A DNA stretch of 64,000 bases, taken from contig NZ_CP082301.1 of the NCBI RefSeq assembly GCF_019880305.1, forward strand, positions 7,378,001-7,442,000, in the 5' to 3' direction. The notes under the pieces were generated by a model. That model saw only the letters and a program-made list of their open reading frames with translations. It was not told where the DNA came from and did no database searches. This document shows, piece after piece, positions 14,918-24,104 of this stretch (position 1 is the first letter of the stretch; each line of letters starts with the position of its first letter). The translations under genes were made by a program, and so were the position numbers. This DNA comes from Streptomyces decoyicus. Lineage in GTDB: Bacteria; Actinomycetota; Actinomycetes; Streptomycetales; Streptomycetaceae.

Positions 14918-17900
14918 CGTCCGAGCTCCTGGGGGTCTTCGGCGTCGCGGGAGAAGACCCTCGCTGCCGAGAGGCGTCCCGTGCCGTCGGGGGGATCCAG
15001 CCGGTCTAGTCGGTTACGGATCCGTTCGTCCACGATCAGGTACTTGAGTGAGGCTCTCAGGTCGGCGTCGTTGCGCAGCCGGATGATCAAAGGGAACTGC
15101 CCCAGCGCGCTCTCGTCGAAGAGGCCCGTGGTGTAGATGAGCTGGACGCCAAGCGCCTCTGCAACGGATCGTTGCAGGTCGAGGAGGTAGTCGGCGTTGG
15201 CGCGGCCGATGGGGTTGTCGAGGAAGAGGACCCCGGCGTGACGGCTGCGCTTGCGGCCCTGATTGTTGGCCCGCAGCGACGCCATGGTGCAGTACAGCAG
15301 GATGGCGGCGGTGAGCTGCTGACCGCCGGAGAAGATCTTCTTGACCTTGGAGACCCGTACCCGCTCCGTACGGAGAACGATGTCGGGTTTGAGGACGAAC
15401 ACCTTGAACCCCTTGGGCACGGCGGCATGAACACCGCGCAGCAGCAGCGACAATCCGTCACGTTGCACTCTGCGCCCGTCCCCGGTACGGCCGACTGCGG
15501 CTTCGTCGACGACCTCGCCCATGCGCGCCGCGAGCAGTTCCTTCGTGAGCCGCTCGAAGGAGAACTGGAGGAACTCCTGTTCCGCCCAGTCGCCAAGGCT
15601 GCGGGGCAGTGTGGACACCCGCTGGGCCGAGCGAAGGATGGCCAGTGTCCGGTCGACCTCGCCCTTGAGATGGTCGATGATCACCTGGCGGTGGCGGCCG
15701 ATCTGGTCCAGATCGTCGGCAAGGCTGCGCAGCCGTGCGGTGAGAGCGATACGCCAGCCAGGAGCTTGGGCGGTCACCTGCTCAGAGGGCAGGTTCAGGA
15801 TCTGGCGTCGCACGGGAGTGGCCAGGGATTCGTACGTGTCCTTGGCCGCGTGCCTGGTCAACCGGTCGTTCGCGATGCGGAGGGTTCGCTCATGCTTGGT
15901 CAGGTTCTCCTGGGCGGCGTTCTTCGCCTGGTCGAGTCGGCGGTGCTCGCCGAGCGCGGCTGCGGAATCGCCCCCGTATGGTTCCGTCGCGGGTTCCTGG
16001 GGAGTGATGCTCTCCAGGGTGGTGGCGAGGACCGCGAGTTCCTTGGCCGCGTCCTTCGCGAGGCCGAGTCTCCGCTCGGCGCCTTCGTGCTGGGTACGTG
16101 ATTCCTTCTCGAAGGTCGCTGCGGCCGCGTGCTCGGTGATGGCACGGGCCACCGCCTCCTGGGCGGCGATGATGTTGTGCGGCTGGGACGGCAACGGCAT
16201 GGCAATCAGCCCGTCCCGCGCGAGCGGGCGCAGCTCGTGCTGACGCTCACGCAGCGTGCTTTCGCACTTCCCCTGTAGCAACTGCGCCTGCCCAGCAGCT
16301 TTTTCGGCCGCCTCCTGGGCGCGGACCGCACGCTGCCGAGCCTCCGCGCGGGTCACGGCGTCGGTGGCCTCCGGCGTCAGCAGGAGCCGATGGGCGTGAT
16401 CCCGTGTGGTGTCGTCCAAGGCTGTGTACTCGGTGCGGGCGGCGGTCGCTTCCTTCTCCGCTCGGCCAAGGTCCCGGCGCAGTTCCTCCGGGACGTCTGC
16501 CTTCGCGTAGTTGTCGCAGGCCGTAGTGAAGGCACTGCGCAACAAAGGGATCGGCGTATGGGGAACTCCCTCGTCGAGGATAAGTTCCTGTACGCCAGGG
16601 ATTCCCGCCCACTCCTTGTGTGCCTCGTCGGCGATCCTTCGCTGTTGTCCTGCCGCACCTTTGTATTCGGCGGCCAGGCGACGGTGCTCGGCGGCGTCGT
16701 TCTTCGCCTTCTCCGCCAGGTCGTTCTGGTGTCGCAGGGTCGCCTCGCCGACTTGCAGCGCGTCAGTCCACTGCGGCACCAGCGCCATCCTCTCCGCGAG
16801 GGCGGTGAGCCGGCGGCTCGCTTCACCCAGCCGTTCGAACTCGTCGTGTGCTGCGCGCTGGTTCCGGGAGTTCTCGGTGCGGCGCCTGATCAGAGCGGTG
16901 ACGGTCCGTTGCCGGTCTGTCGTGAGCTTCTGGGCGGCGACGACCTCCTCCGTTGCCGGGGCGAGCAATTCACGCAGCCCAGCGAGTACACCGGCCGGAT
17001 ACTTCTCCTGCCACGCGATGATCCGCTGCCGGAGGACGTCGTCAGCACGCTTCGAGGCGGTCAGTCGATCGAGACGCCCGACACGCACGGCGTGCCGTTG
17101 CTCGATGGCTTGGTGCTCGGCCTCCGCGGCGTCGGGGTCGTGCAGGGCCGGGTGGAAAGGGAGGAAGAAGTCGGTTCCGCTTTCCTGGCCCGTGGCCAGG
17201 TCCTCGAACGCCTTCGTGGTCCCCACCGCGACGTATGCCGTGGCGCCGGGCGCCGTCCGGGCAAGAAGGTGACGGGCCTCGGCGAGCCGGTCGGGATTGT
17301 TGAGCAGAATCCCGCTGACGAGATGGGGCACCCGGGCTATGAACTCCTCCCGTTTCCGTTTGGGGTAGTCCGCGAGGTGCTCCCACCCCGGCCAGGCGTC
17401 GATGCCCTCGGCCAGGAGCAGCTGGCAGGCTTTGGTCACGAGGTCGGGCGGCGGCAGCAGACGGCCGTCGGCCAGGGCTAAGCGGGCCTGCTGGTCGCGG
17501 GCTTCCTCTACCCGCAGCGTGATCTGCTCCCGTTCGACCTCCGTGACCACCTCCCCGAGGCGGTTCGCCAGAGCCTGAGCGTCTCGTTTCAGATCCGGGG
17601 TTTCGCCGTCGAGGAGTTCCGTGAGCCGCGACTCGGACTCCAACTCGGCCTTGAGGCCTACGACCTGGTCGAGATCGGCCTGAATTCCTTCCGCCCGCCC
17701 GCGCACCGTCGCTTCGTCCTCTTTGGCCTTGTCCAGCTCCCCCTGCGCCGCGCTCTGTTCCGTCGAGAGGCTGTCCTCCTCTTCCTGGAGGGTCCGGATC
17801 TTGGTCTGGACGTCATCGAGAGCCCGGAGTGCGTCCTTCGCGGCCTGCGGTACGCCTTCGACGTTCCCCGCGAGCCCGGCCAACACGGCCTGCTCGGCGT

Positions 17901-19380
17901 CGGAACCGGCCCCCTGGATAAGCTGGTTGAGGTTGTCCGTCTCGCTTTGGGCACCGGCGGCGGCCTTCAGCGCTTCCTCGCGCTCACCACGAGCCTTGTC
18001 TTCCGCCTTCTCGTGTTCCTCCGCCTCGGCGTCTTCGCTCAGGGCCTGGGAACGCGCCGTACGCACCAGCGCCAAGAGACCGCCGGCGAATGCCCTGGCA
18101 GCGGCGTCCCTCTCCCGAAGGGCCGGACGCGCCTCTTCCTCGCCGGCGTTGACCAGGTCACGCAGCGCGCGCTCCTCGCCGGACTTTTCCTGATGGCGCA
18201 GGACAACCGCCGTAGCCTGCCATCCCGCCACAACGGCGTTCGCCTTCTTCCGTACGGAGATGGTCCGGTCGACGTCGGCCTCGGCGTTGGTCAGGTGCAT
18301 AGCCGCAAGGGTGACCTGCTGTTCGGCCGCTGTCAGCCGCCACCGTTCGGCGAGATGAACAGCGGCGTCCAGATCCCCCTTCAGCCGCACAGCCTGCTCG
18401 TCCAGCTCCCTCAGCAGATTCTCGTCGTCCTGCACTCGGCGTTTCACACGGCTCGCGAAGTTCTCGAGGTCCCCCTGGGCCCGTGCGACGTCCTCGCGCG
18501 CGCCGTCCACTGCACGGGCGGCCTCGGTGAGCGGTTCGAGCATGTCCAATACCCGCTCCACGAACTCCTGCTCCAGCAGCAGCGTCTGGCGCTGGGCGAG
18601 CTTGTGCACGTGCTTCGCCACCAGTCCGGCCAGTTCGGCCAGACCGTCGTGCTGAGCCACTGCCTCCAGGAGGAAGTCGACGAAGCTCGCGTCGGAGTCG
18701 AGGTCGAAGGCCCGTACCGCCTCGCCCTCGTCCCTGTTCATCACTCGTTGGTACTGAAAGAGCTCGGAGTCGATGTCGAGCTTTCCCAGGAGCTCTGTCC
18801 AGGCGGTCTGGGTCTTCGGCCAGTTCAGCCCCAGCCGCGGGTCTTCGTCATGGAGGTCGTGCAGCTGCCTGCGGTAGGCGTCGAACGACAGGTAGCGGTT
18901 GTCGTCCGTGATCGGAAGGCTGTCCAGGGACAGCGATTCCTGCGGCAGGAAGTAGTACCAGCCCTCCTGGAGGTTGTCGGCGATCTGCGAAGCCGTCTGG
19001 TTCTTCCAGGCCATCACCTTGCCCGTGACGAGTACCTGCCCCGTCAGCGAGTGCGTCCACTCCAGGACAACATGTGAAACGTCCTGGGCCAGCACGTAGT
19101 CGCCGAGAAGACGCGGGTCGTTGGCTCCCTTCACCGGCCGCCAACCGGGCAGCAGAACGGAGAACACTAGTTTGAGAAGTACGGACTTGCCGCCGCCGTT
19201 CTCCAGGAAGACCACGCTCGCCGGTGACGGGCGCAGCGTCTGGGTCGCGGAGCCGAACAAGTCGTCCTGCTCGTGTGTGATTGGCTTCCCGACGCCGCTG
19301 AAGTCCAGGGTGACATCCTGGAAACGGGCGCCTGCGGGGCCGACCGAGCACAGCCGGATGCGGGACAGTTCGTAGTACAT
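14914..19380 (-). CDS. jetC: Wadjet/MksB-like SMC ATPase (JetC-like)
   Basis: 1488 residues. Walker A is FLENGGGKSVLLKLVF near the N-terminus. A very long Ala/Glu/Arg-rich coiled coil occupies most of the chain, and the C-terminal head has the ABC signature KKIFSGGQQLTAAILL and Walker B GVLFLDNPIGRANADYLLDL. The residue after the Walker B Asp is Asn, where canonical SMC proteins have the catalytic Glu; a D-N-P-[FI]-G form is known in some SMC-like families. This is the motor that would extrude DNA loops. It is flanked by jetB (22-base gap) and jetD (overlap). Subtype cannot be settled by eye. Confidence 0.8.
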   Translation of the reverse strand: MYYELSRIRLCSVGPAGARFQDVTLDFSGVGKPITHEQDDLFGSATQTLRPSPASVVFLENGGGKSVLLKLVFSVLLPGWRPVKGANDPRLLGDYVLAQDVSHVVLEWTHSLTGQVLVTGKVMAWKNQTASQIADNLQEGWYYFLPQESLSLDSLPITDDNRYLSFDAYRRQLHDLHDEDPRLGLNWPKTQTAWTELLGKLDIDSELFQYQRVMNRDEGEAVRAFDLDSDASFVDFLLEAVAQHDGLAELAGLVAKHVHKLAQRQTLLLEQEFVERVLDMLEPLTEAARAVDGAREDVARAQGDLENFASRVKRRVQDDENLLRELDEQAVRLKGDLDAAVHLAERWRLTAAEQQVTLAAMHLTNAEADVDRTISVRKKANAVVAGWQATAVVLRHQEKSGEERALRDLVNAGEEEARPALRERDAAARAFAGGLLALVRTARSQALSEDAEAEEHEKAEDKARGEREEALKAAAGAQSETDNLNQLIQGAGSDAEQAVLAGLAGNVEGVPQAAKDALRALDDVQTKIRTLQEEEDSLSTEQSAAQGELDKAKEDEATVRGRAEGIQADLDQVVGLKAELESESRLTELLDGETPDLKRDAQALANRLGEVVTEVEREQITLRVEEARDQQARLALADGRLLPPPDLVTKACQLLLAEGIDAWPGWEHLADYPKRKREEFIARVPHLVSGILLNNPDRLAEARHLLARTAPGATAYVAVGTTKAFEDLATGQESGTDFFLPFHPALHDPDAAEAEHQAIEQRHAVRVGRLDRLTASKRADDVLRQRIIAWQEKYPAGVLAGLRELLAPATEEVVAAQKLTTDRQRTVTALIRRRTENSRNQRAAHDEFERLGEASRRLTALAERMALVPQWTDALQVGEATLRHQNDLAEKAKNDAAEHRRLAAEYKGAAGQQRRIADEAHKEWAGIPGVQELILDEGVPHTPIPLLRSAFTTACDNYAKADVPEELRRDLGRAEKEATAARTEYTALDDTTRDHAHRLLLTPEATDAVTRAEARQRAVRAQEAAEKAAGQAQLLQGKCESTLRERQHELRPLARDGLIAMPLPSQPHNIIAAQEAVARAITEHAAAATFEKESRTQHEGAERRLGLAKDAAKELAVLATTLESITPQEPATEPYGGDSAAALGEHRRLDQAKNAAQENLTKHERTLRIANDRLTRHAAKDTYESLATPVRRQILNLPSEQVTAQAPGWRIALTARLRSLADDLDQIGRHRQVIIDHLKGEVDRTLAILRSAQRVSTLPRSLGDWAEQEFLQFSFERLTKELLAARMGEVVDEAAVGRTGDGRRVQRDGLSLLLRGVHAAVPKGFKVFVLKPDIVLRTERVRVSKVKKIFSGGQQLTAAILLYCTMASLRANNQGRKRSRHAGVLFLDNPIGRANADYLLDLQRSVAEALGVQLIYTTGLFDESALGQFPLIIRLRNDADLRASLKYLIVDERIRNRLDRLDPPDGTGRLSAARVFSRDAEDPQELGR

Positions 19381-19402
19381 CGTGTGTCACGAATCCTCGG
19401 GC

Positions 19403-20221
19403 TCAGTGCAGCGTGTCGGGGCCGGCAAGACGGAGGGCGGCCGTGGAGTGCTGCTCGACGGAGGCGCCCAGGCGCAGCAGTTCGTCATATGCCTCGATCG
19501 CGGCCAGCTCCCGCACCTGTAGTTGGTAGCGACTCGTCGTGCGGTAGATCTTCCCTCGGCGCTCGGCGTCTTCCGACTCGATCAACATTCCCTGATCGAC
19601 CAGGTATCGGAGTGCCTTGCCCACGATCGCCTCGGTCGTGGTGAGCGCGACACGGCCGTCCCCTGTCGAGCCGGCCTCGGGGCGACGCGGGTAGACACGC
19701 CATGCCCGTTCGAGTTCGCGGGCGTCGGTCACCGGGTCACTGTTCTCCTCGGCCTGAGCCACTCGCTCGGAGAGCTCCCTGCAGACATGGCGTACGAATC
19801 CGTCCACTGATGAGACGGTGGCCTGGCCCACGTAGTGATCGTCGGCCAGGTCCTCGGGCCGGGGGAAGCAGCGTGCGGCGATGGCGAGATGGGCGATGCC
19901 GTGCAGAATCCGCTCCGGCTCACGCTGATGGGTCTGCCGTGCCTGCCTGGCATAGTGCTCAAGCCTGGTCTCGAACGCCGAACCGGGCAGGGCTCCGAGG
20001 ACGGTGCCGGCCTGTCTGGTGACGGCGATGACCCGCAGTCCCAGACCCGCCGCGCTATTGATCACCAACTGTTCGAAGACCGGTTCCTCGTCGTAGCGGC
20101 GGACAAGTGCCGCGTAGTCGGCGTCCCGATGGGGGCGCAGCCTGGGCCGGAACCCGTACGAGATCAGCCGCGTCGCTTCTTCGGCGTCGTGATCGCTGTA
20201 CATGCCCAGACCATTGCTCAT
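19403..20221 (-). CDS. jetB: Wadjet JetB / MksE-like accessory subunit
   Basis: 272 residues from ATG 20221, chosen because it overlaps the jetA stop as ATGA; an upstream GTG/ATG extension exists. The protein is soluble and mostly helical. Winged-helix-like segments include ALTTTEAIVGKALRYLVDQG and MLIESEDAERRGKIYRTTSR near the C-terminus. Position between JetA and JetC and size fit the KITE-type JetB/MksE subunit that bridges kleisin and SMC heads. There is no strong sequence motif, so the call leans on synteny. Confidence 0.65.
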   Translation of the reverse strand: MSNGLGMYSDHDAEEATRLISYGFRPRLRPHRDADYAALVRRYDEEPVFEQLVINSAAGLGLRVIAVTRQAGTVLGALPGSAFETRLEHYARQARQTHQREPERILHGIAHLAIAARCFPRPEDLADDHYVGQATVSSVDGFVRHVCRELSERVAQAEENSDPVTDARELERAWRVYPRRPEAGSTGDGRVALTTTEAIVGKALRYLVDQGMLIESEDAERRGKIYRTTSRYQLQVRELAAIEAYDELLRLGASVEQHSTAALRLAGPDTLH

Positions 20222-21738
20222 CGGTCGTCGCCCCCGTGGGTCCATGTGGTGTGTTCCGGTACCGGCTGGTCCGCGCCGGCTGGCTTGAGCCGTGCGGTGG
20301 TGAGGAGGAGGTCGTCACCCAGAAAGCTCTGGCTGTTCAGCTCGTTGTCGTCGCGTACGGCCAGCAGGACATGGTCGTCCCGGCGGCGCAGGGCCGTTCC
20401 GGTCTGTGGGCTGAAGGCGTGCAGTCCAAGGAGCGCGACAAGCTCGGGCAGCTCCGGGTCGAGGGCCGCGGCCTCGTCCAGCAGGCCGGACAGCGCCCGG
20501 ACACGGTCCGGAAGATCGAGCAAGCTCTCCGCCAACTCCCACTGCCGGTCGGTGAAGCCTTTTTGCTCCTCCAAGGGGTGCAGTTCGGGATCAGGAACCT
20601 CGCCCGCGAACCGGCTGCGCTCCGGTGCTGGCCGGAGCAGTAGACAGACGAGGGCCGCCAGGTCCGGCACGTTCCGCGCGGTGGGCCCCACCGATTCGGT
20701 GAAGAAGCGGTCCGTCGGCCTGCCCGCGTCGGCGATCGCCAGATCGAGTACGGGCTTGAGTAGTTCCCCGAACAGGTCCGGAACCTGAGGCCGGAGCACG
20801 TGGGTGAACTGCTGACGGTCCTGCTGCTCCCGGAAGAAATCACGTGCGCCCATGAGAAAGGAATGGAGTTTCATGTGGCGCCGCACACAGTCGTCGACGA
20901 TATCCACGAGTTCCGCCGCGCGGCGCTTGTACGCAGGGTCCTCGGCGTCGTCACGGGCTTCGGCCATGTTCGTGGAGATCGCCCGCTCGGCCCTGACCCG
21001 CTCCTCGACGTGCTCCAGCGCGGCATCGAGCAGCGTGGGAACCTTCTCCTGCCAGTCCACCGTCTGCACGTCGCGTTCGGTGGCCTCCAGTTGCGCTCGG
21101 ATCATTTCCCCGCACTGGATGGTGCGGATACGGGCCTGTTCGGCCACCAGCTTGGCGTCTGCGAGCCGCCCCCGCTTGATCAGGTTCTCCAGTTTCACCT
21201 CGGCGGCGATCTGGGCGGATTCGACGTCCGTGTCCAGCGCTCCGACCAGGACGTTCAGCGCCTCGTCCGATGCACGCAGATACAGCTTTCCCTCATCGTC
21301 CCTGCGCTCCTCGATGAGCTTGAAGTCGAAGGTGTACACGCGATAGACGCCGTCGAGATCCAGGGATCCGTAGGGCCGGTGGAACGACCGTTCCACGTCC
21401 CCGAGATTGACCAGGCTCTCCAGCACCCACTCGGCGACCCTTGCGTGCTCCGCGGAAGACCGCTCGGGGGCCTGCAATGCGACAAAGCGCTGGACCCGCT
21501 CCAGGACGTGCTGGTGGTCGGCGCCTGTGTCGAAGTCCATGGCGATCGCGACCTGGTCGATCGTGTGCAGGGCGATCTCCGCCATCAGATAGACCTTTGC
21601 GTCGGCCCACTCCAGTCTCCCCTTGTGAGCGTCCAACTCGTGGAGCGGGACCGTACAGGCCAAGGCCTTTGCCCTGCGGCTGAGGCCTTCGTCGGCCCTG
21701 ACTGCGGTCTCCCAGGTCTCATCTCGCACGAATGGCAC
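20218..21738 (-). CDS. jetA: Wadjet JetA / MksF-like kleisin subunit
   Basis: 506 residues, starting at GTG 21738. Helical throughout, with an N-terminal winged-helix-like region and a central helical block (SDEALNVLVGALDTDVESAQ, EVKLENLIKRGRLADAKLVA) resembling the conserved centre of JetA/MksF kleisins. The C-terminal third ends in a small beta-rich segment (TGTALRRRDDHVLLAVRDDN). It heads the four-gene jetABCD operon. The family acts with the SMC ATPase to recognise and restrict circular plasmid DNA. Confidence 0.68.
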   Translation of the reverse strand: MPFVRDETWETAVRADEGLSRRAKALACTVPLHELDAHKGRLEWADAKVYLMAEIALHTIDQVAIAMDFDTGADHQHVLERVQRFVALQAPERSSAEHARVAEWVLESLVNLGDVERSFHRPYGSLDLDGVYRVYTFDFKLIEERRDDEGKLYLRASDEALNVLVGALDTDVESAQIAAEVKLENLIKRGRLADAKLVAEQARIRTIQCGEMIRAQLEATERDVQTVDWQEKVPTLLDAALEHVEERVRAERAISTNMAEARDDAEDPAYKRRAAELVDIVDDCVRRHMKLHSFLMGARDFFREQQDRQQFTHVLRPQVPDLFGELLKPVLDLAIADAGRPTDRFFTESVGPTARNVPDLAALVCLLLRPAPERSRFAGEVPDPELHPLEEQKGFTDRQWELAESLLDLPDRVRALSGLLDEAAALDPELPELVALLGLHAFSPQTGTALRRRDDHVLLAVRDDNELNSQSFLGDDLLLTTARLKPAGADQPVPEHTTWTHGGDDR

Positions 21739-22030
21739 ACTAACCCTTCATAAGCATGTCATTCTCCAGTTTCTCTTGATGCCTCTCTGACCATCCTCTA
21801 GGTCCCATGCCCGATGATGTGGCCCAGGTTCATCAGCCCACGGTCTGGTGCAAATCGGCTCTTTCGGTACCTCGGTGGGCGCCATGGCCCGGGTAGGTCT
21901 GCACCTCCGCGAGCCAATGAGGGAGATCTCGGCAGCGGTGAAGCAGATGACCTTCGCCATCACGCCGACGGGAGAGTGGGCGGCCAAGGTCCGGGAGCTG
22001 AGGAGCAGTGCCATCGCTTGTCGCTGCCTC

Positions 22031-22066
22031 GCAGGACCTGGACCTTCGTGAAGGTCCAGGTCCTGC
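22031..22066. terminator. Perfect 16-bp hairpin
   Basis: GCAGGACCTGGACCTT, loop CGTG, then the exact reverse complement. No U-run follows on either strand, which is common for actinobacterial terminators. It would separate the 22473-25247 operon from jetA. Its perfection also fits a protein-binding or recombination site. Confidence 0.55.
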
Positions 22067-22184
22067 GTTGCCACGCTTGCCTGCTGCTTACACGTTCGCG
22101 GGTAGCTGTCGGCTGACTCGACCTGCGAGACCTGGCGACAGTCCTGACACGTCGAGTGCAGTATGGAGTCGGGTACCTTGGCAG

Positions 22185-22207
22185 TTGCCTTATCGGAGTT
22201 TGGCGGA
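22185..22207 (+). repeat. Unit-end sequence without yjbQ tail (boundary of units 2 and 3)
   Basis: TTGCCTTATCGGAGTTTGGC followed by GGA. It differs at only two to four bases from the sequence preceding the yjbQ tails at 32371 and 34713. After GGA the similarity stops, so the yjbQ portion has been lost or was never present. Confidence 0.5.
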
Positions 22208-22472
22208 GCCGAGGGGTAGCAACTGAGGCAACGCCTGGGATGCAGCGGAGGCGGTTGGTTCGAAGTAACCCGACTTCCGTCACCGCGAGCGGCGTTCACG
22301 CCTTCGCGCATGGATGAACCAGAAGACTGGCTCGACCAGCCGGTACGCGACGTCGGCAGCACACGATACGAAACCAAGCGAGGCTCCTCGGATAGTTCCT
22401 CATCGGTACTGACCGGGGTGTCACCCTGCTCGTTGGGGGTGCGAGCAGGCCGTGGAGCAACTCAGCTCTTGG

Positions 22473-22817
22473 TCAGAAACAGCCGGGGAACTCGGGAACG
22501 AGCAGAGGGTTCGGGAGCGGGTGACGCGTCCATCCGGTGTCACGGTCCCAGTGCAGCACGTGGGCGTCATCCAGCAGGGAACCGACCCAGACGCCTGTGA
22601 TGCCGGTCGGTACGTTCGGAGGCCGCTGGGGCAGCAAGCCAGGGTCGGCAAGGCGGCACCATGCGGAAGAACGCATCCATGTGAGCCAGAAGAACACCTC
22701 ACGGCGCGGCCGGTCGGACGCCGTGTTGAGCTTCGAGGCCAGGTCCTCGTGCAGCCCAAACTCGACGTTCAGCAGGTCCACCAGCTCCGTTGAACCATCA
22801 GCATCACCAATGGGGGG
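22473..22817 (-). pseudogene. Frameshifted C-terminal part of the 22804-23691 gene
   Basis: A minus-strand frame with good protein character but no start of its own: DGSTELVDLLNVEFGLHEDL, REVFFWLTWMRSSAWCRLAD, GVWVGSLLDDAHVLHW. It joins the end of the preceding gene through a C7 run (22812-22818). Removing one C fuses the two into one protein of about 405 residues. It could be a true mutation, a sequencing error or slippage. Family not recognised. Confidence 0.55.
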
Positions 22818-23691
22818 GCGGTTTCGCGGGAAGTGGGTTCTGCCAGGCCAGGGACCGTGCAAGGGCGATCCGCCCACTCACCTCCCGGCGGGCCAGTTCG
22901 TCCAGTTCGGCAGCAGTGTGGCGACCAGGAAACAGTGCCCGCGTCACCTCGGCCCACTTCCGTTCATCCTCGTCCCGACGCTCTTCCAGCACGGCGATGA
23001 GGCCCGGATCGAACGACCACTGCACCAGGCCCATCTGGGGTGGTTTCGGGACCGGAGAAGGCGGTGCGGGCTTCTCCTGCCGTAGGTTCTTCTCAGCCCT
23101 CTTGGCCCAGTGGTCCGGGTTGAAAGCCGGCATCTGGTCGTACCCCGTCAGCAGTCCGGCGCTGATGAAGCCGGTACCCGCTTCGCTGGGCACCGAACAG
23201 CCGAAGCTCACTCCAGCAGCACCCAGGATCCGGTACGGACATCCCTTTTCATGGACTGGCTGCTCGATACAGGCCGTGCCGGGGCCGAAGTTGGTCACTC
23301 CACGTCGTTCCAGTTCGGCCAGTGCCGGGCTGATGACGGTCAGGGCATCTTTGAAGCGGGGGGGGGGGCCCTCCTTGCGACCTCCGTAGGTTGCCTTCGC
23401 CGTGCTCTCGAAGACCACATGCCAGCCCAGACTCAACTCGGACTTTGGGCGCTCTTGCAAGTACGGTTCCCAGGAACGCCTGTTCTGCTCGGCGACACTG
23501 CTGGTGACCAGAGTGGTCTCAACCGCCAGATCACGGCCGCACATGAGGTCGTAGCGGCCGTTGCGGTCAGCCCGCACATCATGGAACTCACCACACAGAG
23601 GGCAACTGTCATACGGCTCAACGGTCTCACCGGTGCAAAACCAGAGGACGCCTGCTGTCCTCAGCTCCACGGGATCATTCGTTCGGGGCAT
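22804..23691 (-). CDS. Unknown protein with CxxC zinc-type motif (probably frameshifted at its 3' end)
   Basis: 295 residues as read, from ATG 23691. The N-terminal part has cysteines spaced like a zinc site: VLWFCTGETVEPYDSCPLCG, then DLMCGRDL. The middle has WHVVFESTAKATYGG and later a Pro-rich linker, then helices KWAEVTRALFPGRHTAAELD and ARREVSGRIALARSL. The start overlaps the end of the 23675-24076 gene. A G11 homopolymer (23358-23368) lies inside the coding region, and the C7 run at 22812-22818 sits at the apparent stop. Function unknown. Confidence 0.55.
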   Translation of the reverse strand: MPRTNDPVELRTAGVLWFCTGETVEPYDSCPLCGEFHDVRADRNGRYDLMCGRDLAVETTLVTSSVAEQNRRSWEPYLQERPKSELSLGWHVVFESTAKATYGGRKEGPPPRFKDALTVISPALAELERRGVTNFGPGTACIEQPVHEKGCPYRILGAAGVSFGCSVPSEAGTGFISAGLLTGYDQMPAFNPDHWAKRAEKNLRQEKPAPPSPVPKPPQMGLVQWSFDPGLIAVLEERRDEDERKWAEVTRALFPGRHTAAELDELARREVSGRIALARSLAWQNPLPAKPPPHW

Positions 23692-24076
23692 GAGCCTGCT
23701 CCGTATCGGTGAGTGCATCCCAGGGAAACGCAAGCTGTTCTAGCGGCAGACGAGCCACCGTCTTGATCAAGTCGTCCCGGCAGTACCCGAGGCCCGCGGC
23801 GAGCAGGATCCGCACATGGTGATCCATGCTCTCGATCACCAACGAGGGCAGCTTGAGGGCTTCCGGGATGGCCCACGCGTCCCGCAGGAGGACATCCAGA
23901 TCCGTGTCACCGACTGACAGATGGATATGCAATTCCCACGGAGGGACGGCCTGTAGAGGGCCCCGCACCGCTCGACTCCGCCGCGCGAGCAACCGGCGAC
24001 CGACCAGTTCCAGGGCACGCAGCACGGCCATCTCAGCCACTGCCGCGACCACAGCCCCACGAGTGCTCTCGGCCAT
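23675..24076 (-). CDS. Unknown small protein, middle gene of a three-gene operon
   Basis: 133 residues, ATG 24076. The N-terminal half is Ala/Arg/Leu-rich and helical (VVAAVAEMAVLRALELVGRR). The second half is mixed: PPWELHIHLSVGDTDLDVLL, LPSLVIESMDHHVRILLAAG, DDLIKTVARLPLEQLAFPWD. No signal peptide, membrane span or known motif. Seventeen bases overlap the next gene and 28 separate it from the previous one, so the three are surely cotranscribed. Confidence 0.6.
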   Translation of the reverse strand: MAESTRGAVVAAVAEMAVLRALELVGRRLLARRSRAVRGPLQAVPPWELHIHLSVGDTDLDVLLRDAWAIPEALKLPSLVIESMDHHVRILLAAGLGYCRDDLIKTVARLPLEQLAFPWDALTDTEQAHAPNE

Positions 24077-24104
24077 GATTTTCCTATCGGGTCCTTGAGG
24101 CGGG

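Larger units (their letters stand above)
21739..22472. other. Gene-free stretch downstream of unit 3 operon and upstream of jetA
   Basis: Both neighbours read leftward, so this holds the jetA promoter and the 3' side of the next operon. I see no gene. Two structures stand out: a 16-bp perfect hairpin at 22031-22066 and a copy of the unit-end sequence at 22185-22207. Confidence 0.5.

Noticed and set aside
14914..19380. Reading JetC as SbcC/Rad50 or MukB
   Set aside because: No zinc-hook CxxC in the coiled coil and no SbcD neighbour; gene order with a Toprim protein points to Wadjet/Mks.
22230..22300. Possible tRNA remnant (GGTTCGAAGT)
   Set aside because: No acceptor stem, anticodon arm or CCA-side pairing could be built around it.
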